DNA of 64,000 nucleotides from Jaapia argillacea MUCL 33604 (GCA_000697665.1 KL197787.1:8067-72066); one strand, 5' to 3'; numbered from the stretch's first letter, positions 1-12,104 are shown. A program made the numbers and translations. The notes: a model not told the origin generated them from the letters alone.

Positions 1-1
1 G

Positions 2-1886
2 CACCATCCACTTTCCGGGAAAGGCAGAGATATATCTGATGCGCCCGAAGCGAGAATGCCTAATTCTTCCAACCTCCATGATCCTCGACATACTAATCCC
101 AATACATTGGCATTCACCAGAACGACATCATATCATCCCTCCGGTATGGTGGATTCTTTTGTCTCACAAGAATGTCCAGGAGGCCTGACATTCGTAGCAG
201 ATACCACTCCCGAGACATTTAAATCAGCACCATCCACTTTTTCGCAAGAACGACCTGCAACCTCAACTTCTGCAGCATCATCCCGTCCAGAACAATCAAC
301 ACCCGTACAACAATTGCCTACCCCTCCTTCCGACTCAGACATGGATGTTGATCCCCCTTCACAACATGATGTTCCACCCACGAATGTACATGATCATCCT
401 TCCTTTCCACTCTTCAGTTTGTGACTTCGCATCTCTAGGGGTTGCCCCTTGATCTGGCACGACGTCTACATCGCTCTCTGGCTGATATCACCGAAACACT
501 CCATAAATATATGCTTCCCGATCCTCCGAAAAAGGTGTGTTGGCTTTCATGGTGATATCCAATGCCGAATACTGATATGGTCCGTTTGATACAGCCCAGC
601 CCCCAACAGATAAGTGAGGATGACAATGTGGATGAATCCCCTCGACAAATCCCAAAGTCTCGGCGATCGCCAGGCAGAAAGCCCCTCGCAGTTAACGAAG
701 CGAACGTAAGTGGCAACTTTCCATCCACCCCATTCAATATTCCTTATTCGCTGTAGGCCGCAGTCAGAAAATTCTTACATGCAAAGAGCGTTCTCGCCGT
801 GGGTTCCCTCCCAAGATCCGCAAACGCCGACCTCGTTATTGCCTTCGAGAAGATCTGATGCCCACCCATTAATCCCACAGACCTTAAACTGCGCTGGGAA
901 GACCCTTTGTCGAGCATATGGAATATGGAAGTCATTTGGTTACTTGCTGGCGCTCTCCATGACGAGATAAAGGGAGGACACTATGAGGTGCTCAAACATC
1001 AAGGCTGGCTTGAGAAGAAGAGGGCAGAGGTAGCAAAGATTCTAAGGGAATGTCTTGACCGTGCTAAGTGCAGTCAATCTACTTTGCGGTCCACAGTGCC
1101 ACCTTCGCTTTCTTCTGCATCCCCGGACAGCAGTTCATCGCCTGCCTCTGACCCAACATCGTCTACTTCTAATTCAACGTCTTCTGCCAACAACCCATCA
1201 CCATCTACCTCTAACCCAATGCCATCTACCTCTAACTCAACGCCATCTACCTCTGATCCAACATTGTCTCCGTCTAATCCAGCGTCATCTACACCCGATC
1301 CAGCATCGTCACCATCTGCAACCGATCCTGTTACTTCGTCTTCTTCGAGGGCAGCAGAGGCCAGACGAAACAGGAGAACTTCAAGAAGACATAGCGTAAG
1401 TTCCATTGATGTCCTTCATCTTATCTTTGTAACTCTTCTTGCAGGTTTACACTCGTCACACAAAGAAAGCCCGTCTTCTTGCGAGTAGAGGTCCTGAATA
1501 CAAAAAGTCAGAAAATGCCTTGAAGCGGGTCGGTGCAGGTGGTACGAGTGACGATGAGACTGACGACGGACTGATTCCAAAGTCGGTGAGACGTGTTGAT
1601 CTCGAGTGGAGGGCTCCTGGCCTTGGCTTGATGATGCGTGCCATTGACTCGGATAACTCGCATCAGTGGCCGTCTAGACGCGGGAACAGGTCATTGCCTC
1701 GTGAACCTCAGGCACGACGTGCAGAGCGTGGCAGGGTAGTGCATGGCCTCCCTACTAATTGGTACAGTGAAACTTGGTTGGCATCGCTCTCACAGAGTGA
1801 GCGCGACAGTCTCGAGATGACTCCAGAGGAACCCATCCCCGTTCTGGTTTGTTTTTTTTTCCTTGTAGCTTCGTTCCAGATACTGA
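2..1886 (+). CDS. Unknown protein with Ser/Thr/Pro repeats, 5' end outside window
   Basis: The frame is open from the window edge, so the 5' end is probably missing. Exons that join in phase are up to 385, 439-534, 595-705, about 757-800, about 883-1395, 1445-1846 and a last 18-nt exon 1869-1886 ending in TGA. The junction near 800-883 is not resolved. The middle (about 1100-1340) encodes a degenerate repeat of roughly six residues built on STSNP/S. A helical stretch with WLLAGALHDEIKG lies before it, and a basic region with RRGNRSLPRE and a WLASLSQSERDSLEM segment lies after it. I do not recognise the family. The repeat suggests a disordered linker between two folded parts. The 53-nt intron 386-438 is typical for this genome, which supports a real gene. 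Confidence 0.6.
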
Positions 1887-2881
1887 TTATGTTTGCTAGC
1901 CCACTGCTTAACGAAGGACGCTCTCAAGTAAGTTGCGTTGGCTGCTATTTGACGAACCACTCATAATTAACTTTCGTTGGCAATTAGGGGGACAGTACTC
2001 GCCCATGTGAGTGGGAAAGGGCCGCTGATCGCCCCACTCCCCCCTGATCGCCCCCCTGATCATCCCGCTCCTATGTCGCGCAGGCATATTCAAACAATGT
2101 TCAATCAGTATGGCGACCTGACACAGCCATTCGCCCAATTTATACTATTTTCATCCATCTTGCAATGGACCCGAGTTATATTATACGCTTGGACATACAT
2201 AGAATATCTCCATCCTGATATGCCAGTCGGCATTTTATCAATACGTGCTCGAGTTATATTCCCTGTAATAGTCAAACTCGGAAGAGTTGATATGCCCTTA
2301 TGCCAGAGCCAAATAATATATTATTCGATATAGTATGACTTTTGCCGTTTGAATAAGTCAGTCACCAATTGTCAATAAAGTGTTCAAACTCTGTCAGTGG
2401 CTATGCCGCCCGCCCGAGCTACGCCGATATTATTCACACGCCAATGCCTTGGTGAACAATATGGTGGGGTGGTTTATTTGTGTTGGTCTGCAGTGTTGAG
2501 CCTCCCATTACACATACCAGGACATTTTTTGGACTAAATTCGACGAAATTACCTGGATTATACCCTACATATTCACGTTTCGGCAGCAATTTTTACCGGG
2601 ATCACTATATCCGACCTTTCTATGACAGGCATTGTATGCCTCCGGGCGGTCCATTGCCACAAAATTTTCGTCCCTCCGGAGGTTTGACCTGGACAATTAT
2701 CCAACCTCTCGGCCAAAATAGATGATTTTGACCAGTTTTGACCGGGATTATACCCAACCTCCTCACATTTTGGGGGTAATTTTGACCAGGACTCTGATCT
2801 GACCCCTCCCTCTATTATCCAGGGTCCTGTAATATGTAGATGTACCAAGTATATTTACGATGCTCATTCTCAGCGAGCAAG
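1887..2881. other. Spacer with degenerate direct repeats
   Basis: No gene is seen in this 1 kb. It holds a pair of related segments of about 70 bases (about 2553-2625 and 2738-2812). Each begins with a GGATTATACCC motif, continues with a TCACnTTT block and ends near TGACC or CGACC. They look like a decayed duplicated repeat. The polypyrimidine stretch near 2035-2070 repeats a CTGATCGCCCC unit a few times. Confidence 0.4.
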
Positions 2882-4110
2882 TCAATCCCAAGGCAAAAGG
2901 CCTCTGTACACCCTCGTAGATTCGCCACTCCCAACTTTGTCAGGACACCAATCCAAAAGTCCCCCAATCTCAGGTGACGAAGTATAGTAAGAATGAAAGC
3001 GACTAAACGGGTTTCGGCCGCGTCGTTTGGACGAGAGCGGTGGGTGGCAGCCGTACAGGTCTGACATGTATGGAAGGAGCGCGTTTTGTCGCTAGTACCG
3101 ACATGTCGGTCAGTAAGGACGAAGGTTAGCGAAATAGAAGATCCTCACCTCTCCTTCTCTAGCAATTTCCCCATCTCCCTCCATATCAACACCGATATAC
3201 TCAAACTTGTCCTCCGGCCACCTCAGCGCCTTCCTATGCAACTCTACAAATCTTTTTCTCTTCATCTCGAACCCAACCACTGTGATATAAGTTGGATATC
3301 GCCCCACATACTCGTGGAATCGAGCGATTGAGAAAAGAAGGTTTTGGTAAGAGTCAAGGGCGTAGTTTTCTGTCGTTGCACGGTTGAAATGAAGTGGGAG
3401 GAGGGAGGCTGCGATGGCGAGTCGGAGGTAGGAATCCGCTTCGGTTGAAGGAGACGAAGGCCTGGTCTGCCCTCTGTAACAAAAAATGAGCTGAAATAGA
3501 ATACCTGAGCTGAAAAAACTTACCCGCTGAAAACGAGCAGTGAGTCTGCCTCATTCCGCGCATACTCGGCTCTGCGAATCAATGTCACATATTGCAACCA
3601 GAGTACGAACAGGGGAATACTGACATACCCTTGTCGTATATGCTCGAAGAATGCATTCACACTCTCGCCTCCTCGCTGAAAGGGTTCCAGCACCCATTCA
3701 TCATCTTCCATCCTCATAGAAGGATCCGACCCTTTCCAAATAGCATGTCCAGGAACCATGATCAAATGCGTCAGGTTACGAACGACAGGATCTCTTGCGA
3801 CAGTGTCCAATAATCTGGCCGGATGCCTTCGAGCATCATAAACTTCAAACGAGGGTGGACGCGCGAGGTAAAAGGAGAGGTTGATAAGTAACGAGAGGCA
3901 GCAAACTGAAGCTAAGATAAGGAAGCCAAGATTGGTGATACGAGCACGAGACAGCAAGAAGTCGATTTTTCGGAGAGGGGGATGTGTTGCATGGCGTCGA
4001 AAGCCGCCTTTGAACGTTGCTGGTAACGGAAGCATCGACGCTGGGGACGTGTCGCGTCCATCAGCCACCAAATACTTCGGGCCGAGGCTTCCGAGCAAGT
4101 ATTGTCGCAT
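2882..4110 (-). CDS. DUF218-family membrane-anchored protein
   Basis: Four exons (4110-3629, 3571-3524, 3473-3149, 3091-2882) join in phase to 354 aa. One hydrophobic segment near residues 50-70 (LGFLILASVCCLSLLINLSF) suggests a signal anchor. The DUF218 core follows: LIMVPGHAIWKG near residue 115, then a LLVFSGGQTR loop and EADSYL. The C-terminal block has DLYGCHPPL, KRRGRNPF, LLDWCP and a final GLLPW, as in fungal homologues such as the one in fission yeast. For the last intron, the acceptor at 3092 restores the conserved C-terminal frame, whereas the nearer CAG does not. DUF218 proteins are poorly characterised; bacterial relatives act in envelope metabolism. The gene lies just downstream of the NRK1-like gene on the same strand. 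Confidence 0.85.
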
Positions 4111-4171
4111 CTAATACTGCGAACATCATCTATGGTCTAAAATCCTATCCATCCAGCCACCTGCGCACGAT

Positions 4172-5401
4172 CTACTGGAACAACCCGTTCAAAACCTCGC
4201 AGCAACTATCGACGATACTCTCCATGCCTTTCTCCGCCTTCAGCGGCTCCAGCACAATCAAACCCTCAACTTTCCCGGTGGGTTTCCCTCTCTCGACATC
4301 CCCATTCTCAAATGAATCCGCATGCGCAGTAACGTAGGCTGGGTACACGACCTGGTGGAAGTAGTCGGGAGGATCGCGCCATAGAGCTCCTTCTGGATCA
4401 GATTGGACTTCAGGTTAGAATGACAAGAATTTGAGATGGGATGAGAAGGGGAGGAGCCATAGAGATAGGTTGCCAGTAATGTCAGGCATCGTGGTCGACT
4501 ATGGCGAAAATTGCTTACCTGCTGTATGGTATCCGTGCCGCTCTTCTCGTCGTTGTTTCAGAACGTCGTGGGGAACACGCAAAAATATTCGAACATCCAG
4601 CTGTGATATGACGTCCTAAAGGGAAGGGATCGGCGACGGCGACAAATACTGAGGCGAGCACATTCAATACTTACTGGGTCCCAATACAACAGAAATCCAT
4701 CCAAAAGACCCCAAATAATCCGTTCACCTTCCTCTGCTCCCCTCTTCTCACGCTCTATCATGGCCTTCTCAAAGTGTTCCCTCCAGTTCTTGGCTAAACC
4801 ATCTCCAATCGGGACCTCTTTCTGCTCATTCAAGTGATCATGCGATCGATGATCTCCTGGAATATTTCCAGTTTGCCTGACATACTTGAGAAACGCGACT
4901 AGGCGCTGCCAGTCTATCGCTCCCACTGGGTCATCCCAGTCCTGTACATTGTAAACCGGGTGCATAGGGATGAGTTCTTGAGGCTATGGGAACAGCTCTT
5001 CAGTATTCACAAAGAAACTTTGACATCTGACCGATAATGACTTACCGGTGCGAAATCCTGAGCATCAGATATCAACCATCCTAGTCACACGAGTGCGAAG
5101 ACGCTGAGATTCAACGCACATCCTGGTGTATGATGATGCTATTCGGTAGGATTCGTCTGAGATGTTTTGCGAGCGTAGTCTTTCCTGAACAAGTCGCACC
5201 GCTTCAACCGCAAATATAAGCGAAAAGTTAGAATCCTGTGTTGACGATCATCGGGCGCGCCTTCCCAGCTTGGTAGGAGAGAGCCAGTCGCTGGACTTAC
5301 CCAATACCCACGACGATCACTCGGGTTTTGAGACTTGCATCCCCCAGAGACAGCGCAGTCTCCTCTAGTCTGAGCTCCGGAGGGAGTGAAGTGTGCGACA
5401 T
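4172..5401 (-). CDS. NRK1: Nicotinamide riboside kinase
   Basis: It phosphorylates nicotinamide riboside to NMN in NAD salvage, in the cytosol. Six exons (5401-5301, 5201-5120, 5046-5057, 4983-4675, 4615-4519, 4407-4172) give 278 aa, a little longer than yeast Nrk1. Visible motifs are the P-loop GGATCSGKTTLAKHL, split by intron 1, then IIIHQDDFAPPQELIP with the catalytic Asp, then VYNVQDWDDPVGAIDW, the IIWGLLDGFLLYWDP strand and the LID region KQRREERHGYHT. Four residues of the active-site loop (DFAP) come from a 12-nt microexon at 5046-5057 flanked by CAG and GTAAG. The frame stays open upstream to an ATG at 5710, but the sequence between is not NRK-like, so I start at 5401. Confidence 0.92.
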
Positions 5402-5691
5402 GGTCGTGTGTGAGCAATGTCTCGGACCGAGCTTTCGGAGGAGATGCCATTGTGATGATGAAGTCCCAATATGGTAAGAAAGTTGTTGGTGACCTCCTTG
5501 ACCATCCACTGGTTTTGCACTACTGGACAGCTGAACGTTTGACTGCACGTCATCCTCGGCGGTTTCTCCTTGCACCGTATTTTCGCTGACTCTCCCTTCA
5601 CGGATCAGTACTCGAGCAGCCCTTATGTCAACCCCAACACCTTCGAGAATGAATGGTTGCATCGACTCGACTCGATTATAGATCACCTCAA

Positions 5692-6109
5692 TCATTGCCG
5701 GGGATGGCATACAATACTCCCTGTTATGAACACCCCAACGGTCTCGAGTGGCGTTTTGTTATGGAGCCAATGCTGCTACAGCCCTCCGCCACGCACTCAA
5801 CTCGAGTTCAATCCGAGATACGACTTCCTCTGCCAGCTCGTGCTCTCCTCTGCGTGCCATAGCATAACCTGGGGACACCGCTCCTGGTTCACCCATGTTA
5901 TCAATCCCACTTCCATCTCTGGGCCCGCCCTCTTCATAATACACAATATAATCAAGAGCTCGAGCCGACTCACTATGGAGGAGATAATTTTCGTCTCCAA
6001 TCGTCGTGCCCAAGGATTTGTCTCGCAGCATTCTCTCCATGTCTATTATGCTACCTAAGAATGGCACCGATTCAATCCGTTTCGTATTTGATGATGATCT
6101 GTAACTCAT
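5692..6109 (-). CDS. Small unknown protein
   Basis: An ATG at 6109 opens a frame starting MSYRSSSNTKRIESVPFLG. It continues with a mixed, acidic sequence (DYIVYYEEGG, EHELAEEVVSRIELELSAW). A 68-nt intron with donor GTAGCA near 5776 and acceptor near 5728 would carry the frame to a short second exon ending YAIPGND and a TGA at 5692. Without splicing the frame stops at 5759. The product would be about 120 aa, soluble and without a recognised domain. It sits between the kinase tandem gene and NRK1 on the same strand. The coding look rests on composition and open length only. Confidence 0.5.
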
Positions 6110-6225
6110 GAAAGAAGATTGGGGGGAGGGGGGGTTAAAAGATCGGGAGCCGTTCAAACAAGAAACATCAAGAGACTTGATTTGCAGTCGTCAATCAATT
6201 GAGCTACCTCAGGTTATCCTCATCT

Positions 6226-9200
6226 CTATCGAATTCCTCGCTGACGCTCACATTCGGAGCTCAGCGCCCGCAACACCGATGCGAGATCAGGTCTATCAGC
6301 CGAGCACTGGCTCCAGCAGCGCTTAGCAAGGTGCCATAGGGCATCCGAAAGTCCCCGGTTGGCACCTTCGTCGGGTCTTGGTGGGCGGCCGCCCTCCATG
6401 ACCACCTTCGGCACAGCTGGCTCCTCCAACCAGTCAAAGGGGAGTTTATCTGAATACACCTGCGAGTGTGCATCAGTGCTAGTATTGGAGGTCCAAGCTG
6501 AATACCGGAGCATACCTCATAAATCACCAAGCCGAATGCGTACACGTCACCGCTCCTCGTGGGCCCCTTTGGTGCAGTCGGGTCTGCTTGTCCAGGGTCA
6601 AATCGTTCTGGAGGCATCCACCTCCAAGACCCATTCCTTGCTGATGTTGTAGATAATGAATGAACTATGTCACTATCATATGCAGCGAGATTCGTGAGAC
6701 CAAAATCTGTCAGGAGAGCGTGACCTCGATCATCTATTAGGATGTTCGTCTGGGGAATGTAATAGTCAGCAATCCTGTACCAGTACCTTGCAGCGGAGGT
6801 TCGCTTACCCCCTTGAGATCACCATGAATAACATCAATACCATGTAGGTGATGAAGGCCAGCCATGACGTCGCGCAACTAGATGGAAGCTCAGCAAACCT
6901 CCGCGTATTGGAAGCTTCGAGATGCTCACAATGCAAACACGGCTCGCGGCAGGGTGATTCTCTAAATAGCCCAAGACATTCCCATTCTTCATCCACTCGC
7001 TAATCATGCAAAAAGAAGATTCAACATGATATGGTCGTAGCCCCTCGACAGCCGAAGTGACCGAAGCTCCAATGAATCTTGCAATGTTGGGTGGGGGGCC
7101 CTCCGACACACGTTTCCAAACAAAAATCTCGTCAAATAGACGCTAGGGGGTTGTCAAATTTACAATCTGCTGTATTTGTATGCACCGACCTTTCTGAATC
7201 GAACCACATCTAAATTTTGAGTCTTGGCAGTCAAAACTTTAATCGCAACTTGTCTGTTTTGATACTCCCCGAGAAAGATATCTGCGAAGGCGCCAGAAGC
7301 AACGGGATAGGGTTCCAAGACTTTCAATCCACCTGGAATCATGTAACTTCGGGGTAAACGATTGAATTCGATGCACAACTTCTTCAGTAGTCGGTGATTG
7401 TCTGTATGCATGCGGTCGCTCCCAGTGTCAATCTGAAGAAGGGATCAGAATCGATACAGGAGAGGAAACTTTGGACAGATGCGTACAGCGGCCTTCTCCT
7501 CTATCATGCGATCGGGACTCGAAAAGCTACGTTGCAGGGTTTCTGGAGCCAATCGTCTCTTCGGGGATGGAGGTCTGTCCGTTCCAGGAGGTGCTGTGGT
7601 CTCTGGGGTACACCCACTGGCAACGTCTTGTAAGACCTTCCTGATCGCGAAAACAGTTGGGCGCCTCCGACAACTCGCATCCCAGCACGAACGCATGATC
7701 CACCATATCTCGTCAGAAAGACCAGCGCTCACCGCACCGGAAGGTCGTGGCGGCATGATTCTTTGGGGGAAAACTGCAAGGGCATATTCGAGATCACTTG
7801 GATATTCCGCTGCGAAAGGAGCTACCCCCGTGAAAACCTTGAAAAGTCATGAAATGTTGAGGAATCTGGGGAAAATGAGTGCCAACCTCCAACATCAACA
7901 TGGCAAACGCATAGACATCACTCTTGAGAGAGGGTGCCGCGTCGGGCGAGGCGAGCTCTGGAGCCCTCCATCGGATGTACGTCATGTTCTGAAACGATCT
8001 CCGAAAGGGCTGGTCATGCACAAGACTCGTCCGAGTAAAATCATATAAACAAGCCTGGTGGCGGTCATTGATAAGAATATTCGCCTAGATTTCCTCATTA
8101 GTCGGACGGTGGGTTGAGGAAAGGCGACGCACAGCTCGTAGCTCCCTGTACAACAACCCCACCGAATGCAGATAATATAGCCCATTAGCACAGTCCAGGA
8201 GCTGCCAGCCATCATCAGACCAAAGTGACAAAGAAGGCAGGCAAGACGGCCCACCAGCTTGATCCGGCTATGGCTAGGATAGTCTTCCAAAAATTCTAAA
8301 ATGTTCCCTCGATCCATCCAGGTGGATATCAGGCATGGTACTTCCCGGTCAGGCGATAAGGTAAGTTGAGATACCCCTCGGAACGGAACGATGTTTTGAT
8401 GAGATAGGCGCTTCCAGGTCACAGCCTCTTGGAAGAACATCTAACGCAGAGGTGAGGGATGATAGCAGTATCCCATGTAGTTGAACGAACTTTGTTGATG
8501 CGATCAGTTTTATTCGAGTCGTAGGATCGCAAGATTTTGATAGCGACCGTCTCTCCACGGTATGTTCCCTTGAAGATGTCACAAATGCCCCCAAACGTGT
8601 AGGATTCGGTGGATTTTTCTGGCTCTCCTTCCAAACGGACACATTTTGGGAGCATGCTAGACATCCTACAGAGTTGTCGAAGGACACATAGACACTGACT
8701 GTAGTCGAAAGTGTCTGGCCATAGTTGGCCGAGAATCTGGGGCGGAGTGGTCAGTAAATCGGTGAGATCGTCGACGATAGATAAGCTGCACATGCATCAT
8801 CCAAATGGTCGAGAAACATTTGTAGCTCTTCCGATGAAAGTTCCCGAACCACATCCATAGACTTCTTCGTCGACAGGATCCAACACGTCAAATTCTTCAA
8901 CTCCTCTGCGAGGTCCGCTTGGGGATGCAGTCGCGTGGAGGCGTCCAGAGTCAGCGGCCACGGAGAGACATCACAGGCCTGTATCCAGATTATAAAATAC
9001 ATTCACCAGAGATGTGGATACACCTACCACTTCATACATATGTTGCGGCATATTCTCCTTTAGCCTACAAAGCTCTGCGTGAACGCTCTCCCGTTGGAGC
9101 AGTAGGTGAACGGAATCGGTGTTCGCCCATTGTCCCAGTTGTTCCCCAAGTTTGCCAAACCACCTGTCCGGAATGCAACCAATGAGGGCAGTCGACATGG

Positions 9201-9514
9201 AATAATCCTGAATCATACCGAAGAGATTGAACAACGCTTCCTCGATCGATCTTCAGATCGAGGAGTTCACGATCTAGCCTATGGGCATAGATATCGCAGA
9301 CTCTCAGAATTTCTCTTGCAAGACTCTGATTAGGTACAACAGACATCAGGATTCGGGGATAGTCTCAAAGCGTGTTGCTTGCCTTGAAAAGACATAGTTT
9401 GTCCACAGCATCTCGAATGCGTCGAAGACGGGGGAGGAATTCGGCCGTGAGTGGGAATTCTGCGTTCTGGAGCTGGCTATCATCGAGAGACAAGTCCACG
9501 AGATGTTGGTCCAT
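6226..9514 (-). CDS. Helical N-terminus + pseudokinase + kinase tandem (TKL type)
   Basis: Fourteen exons join in phase to 866 aa: 9514-9383, 9325-9219, 9163-9028, 8978-8796, 8736-8491, 8440-8255, 8201-8133, 8084-7887, 7837-7487, 7432-7190, 7142-6930, 6877-6809, 6749-6516, 6459-6226. Residues 1-186 are helical (LPRLRRIRDAVDKL, LLQRESVHAELCRLKENM), like the N-terminal bundles of agaricomycete TKL proteins and MLKL. The first kinase domain keeps the ATP Lys (VAIKIL, about K253), but HRD reads YRE (348-350) and DFG reads DFT (368-370), so it is probably catalytically dead. The second has VAIKVL (K601), HGDLK (D708) and TDFGL (D726) and looks active. A 54-nt GTACGC...TTCAG intron (7433-7486) joins them in phase 0. 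A stop follows if it is retained, so two genes remain possible. Two introns appear to use GC donors. Confidence 0.75.
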
Positions 9515-10001
9515 CGTAGCACCGCCCGATATCAACAGCACGGATGGGGTGAGTCAAACTGAGGGAGTGGAGGAGATAATCTGTACGTGACAGCACGCAT
9601 GCCATTCGTGGCATCCGATAAGAACAGAAACAGGCGCTCGACGGATAGTTGGGTTGACCTAAGCGCTAGCTCCCCGATTTAGAATCCAGTTCTTCGTGGG
9701 TCAACTCCCGGAGGAGAGGAAAAATAACGCCATGATAGTCATCTCGCCCGACCGACCCAGTGAAAATATTGAGGTATGCGACGACTTTGGGCACCGTACC
9801 GGCGCACTGGTTGAGAAGATATGGGACCACCAATGAATCGCGTTCGAGTGGGATGAAGGACTCAGAAAGGTGACGAATTCGAAGACGTAAGGAAGCACCT
9901 TCGCTTGTCGAATGGTCGGACCTACGCTTCAACTTGGTTACTTGGAAATGAAAGCCAGTGTCCGTGGACTCACGTTCATGCAACTGCAGACTCTTTCGTC
10001 C
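9515..10001. promoter_or_regulatory. Shared upstream region of divergent genes
   Basis: A 487-base region separates the start of the kinase tandem gene (minus) from that of the coiled-coil paralogue A (plus). It must hold both promoters. I see no clear TATA box or other motif. An alternative in-frame ATG for gene A lies at 9978. Confidence 0.4.
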
Positions 10002-11663
10002 ATGGCTCAACTGGAAAGTATTCCGTCTTCACAAGAGGATGAGAACAACGAGTCAAAGTTGGTGCAAGAAATGCTGCGCCTTCTGAAAAATGACAATGAT
10101 CGTCTCCGAGGTTTGTTGCTCGCGGTGAGTACTTGCACTTGAAGTTACCTCTCTCTTCTGATCGATCCACCTTTATAGCATGGTATCTCGCATCATGATG
10201 AAGTGATGTCAGGCTCCGCGACCGAGGAAGCTCCATTAAGGCGAACCAGCCACTTGTCTGAGCCTCAAGACGACGAGCTAGATGTGAAGGAGGTTGGCAA
10301 CCCACATTCCGTTTCGCTCCCACTGGCAAGAATTACCCTAACTGTCACCCCGACTTAGACCCTCCAAGTCCGACTCTCCAAAGTTACCCAGGAGCGCGAC
10401 GAATTATTGAAAGGGAGAGAAGTGACTCGGCTCAAATATGTCAGTCGTTGAATATCCTTCTGGATTATACTGATATTGCGTCAACTTGTCTATAGGAGGA
10501 GAAGTTGGCAAGGCTCCAAAGCAAGCTTCGTTCAGCCCAGGACAAAATGACTTCATCGAACGTACGATACGACAAGTTGAAGACCGTACGCGATTTTCTT
10601 CCATTCCATGTGAAAGTATTTCGAGATCCGTCTGCAGGCATATACTGCTCTCCAAGCATTACAGTCCGAAACCCAAGCCGACCTTGAGCTGTCCGCTGCC
10701 TTGGCAGAAGCAGCTGTGCAAGAGGTGACCTTACGACATCCAACTAGGGCTTATATTCTGGAATTAACCTCACCTCAATCAGGCTGTACTTGACCCTTCG
10801 ATTTTCCTCTCGACAACGATAGGTCTGCGACCACGTCATCCCTATCCGAACGGAACCCAAATCATTACCAAACCTCCACTGTTGCTCGACGAAGTCTGAT
10901 AAAACATCTGTTCATTCCTCGCACATTTACTAATATGATCGAATCGCAGGCTATTAAGAAACTCATGTACGCCTTTAATTATCTCCCGATATGCAGCGTC
11001 TCAACTCGATTTTCGCTAGAATTCCAGGTGGGCATCTTTGCCTCGAAAACAACTACGATATAATCTGGCCCGAGGGTCCCCGAACACACGCGATAGTTAT
11101 CTCCCCCGCATTTCTGTGGAACGCAAACCTCAAAGGCGGTTTCGGCGACTGGGAACACGCCGCTCCCCGCTTCCCAGTTGGTGAAAAACGTGAACTCTTC
11201 GTTCAACATCCACATGGCTTGTCGTACGAGGGTACTTTTGAGTGTGTTGATTCCACGACAGTTGTATACTCAGACTTCAAAGAACTAACCACCACAGTAA
11301 GCACCTCCACCGCACCTCTTCCCAACCTGTAGCTCACCCCGTCAATGTGTGTAGCAGGAATCCAGGATGATCATCAATACCCTGTCGTCCTACATGCACA
11401 CAACTCCCTTCCTCCTATGCCTCATCGACAAAATGTACGGGATTGGGATCCTCAAAGTCCGCTGCGCCGCCATCAAGATGGTTAGCTTCAACGATCGATT
11501 ATACAAGTCCCTCATACAGAAGAGGGCTCCCCCTCAAACTCAGGCGGCGTCTACATCCAGGGCCGCGAAGAAACCAGCCAAACGCAAGTCGGAGGCTGAA
11601 CCAGTGGACGCTGAGAAGCCCTCGAAGAAGAGGAAGAAGGCACCGACTTCCGTCGCGAACTGA
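10002..11663 (+). CDS. Coiled-coil paralogue A (unknown basidiomycete family)
   Basis: Nine exons close in phase: 10002-10124, 10179-10292, 10359-10439, 10496-10585, 10638-10724, 10783-10893, 10950-10966, 11020-11296 and 11358-11663, giving 401 aa. The N-terminal half is charged and coiled-coil-like (KLVQEMLRLLKNDNDRLR, EEKLARLQSKLRSAQDKM). A globular part then starts at IPGGHLCLENNYDIIWPEG, has the family signature KRELFVQHPHGLSYEGTFEC, and ends with a helix matching the paralogues' GMQCVGFNxxLY (here AIKMVSFNDRLYKSL). The tail is basic with a KRKS...KKRKK patch, a possible nuclear signal. Exon 7 is the conserved 17-nt microexon. Four relatives lie at 15.4-24.7 kb on the other strand. The domain may be one of the recent basidiomycete DUFs (DUF6697 came to mind, unconfirmed). 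Function unknown. Confidence 0.75.
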
Positions 11664-12104
11664 GCCCGCTGTCCTTCATACCCCGTTGCTTTGCGGTCTG
11701 GTGCGATGGCCCATCGCTTTGTGTCCTCTCACTTGGCCAAGTGACGACTCCTTTCACGGAGCCTCCATCGTTCACCTTCGTGTATCCTCGTTGCGTATCG
11801 TATTTAGCTATGCCATCCCAGCATGTGGCTTGATCCGAATCTGCCTAAACCCGCTTGTACCGCATTACGGGAGAATTCTAGAAACCATTTACTCTTCGCA
11901 AACATCACGTTCTGATATAATTCCATGAAAGCAACGTGCATATATTCAAACAATGGTGTTACAGAGAAAGAACAAGGTTCAATCAAACAGTCCGATCCTA
12001 AGATTTAGAAAGCCAAAGAGACCTCATGCAACGACGGTTTGCTACGTCACATCAACACACTCATCTCATGTCACCGGCCTCCTACTCCAACACGCCACCC
12101 ATGC
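11664..12104. other. Spacer between convergent genes
   Basis: The 441 bases between the stop of paralogue A and the stop of the membrane protein gene hold the two 3' untranslated regions. No further gene is seen. Confidence 0.4.

Noticed and set aside
1055-1399. Alternative frames in the Ser/Thr/Pro repeat region
   Set aside because: Repeats stay open in several frames; only one frame connects by splicing to the flanking exons.
5401-5710. NRK1 starting at the upstream ATG at 5710
   Set aside because: The extra 103 codons do not resemble NRK and overlap the 3' end of the neighbouring small gene.
7432-7445. Two separate kinase genes rather than one tandem gene
   Set aside because: A 54-nt intron with good ends joins them in phase 0 and the second domain lacks an N-terminal region of its own; kept as the main alternative, not the preferred model.
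9666-10010. Minus-strand open frame between the kinase gene and paralogue A
   Set aside because: No ATG at its start (TTG), it overlaps paralogue A's first exon, and no splice links it to the kinase gene.
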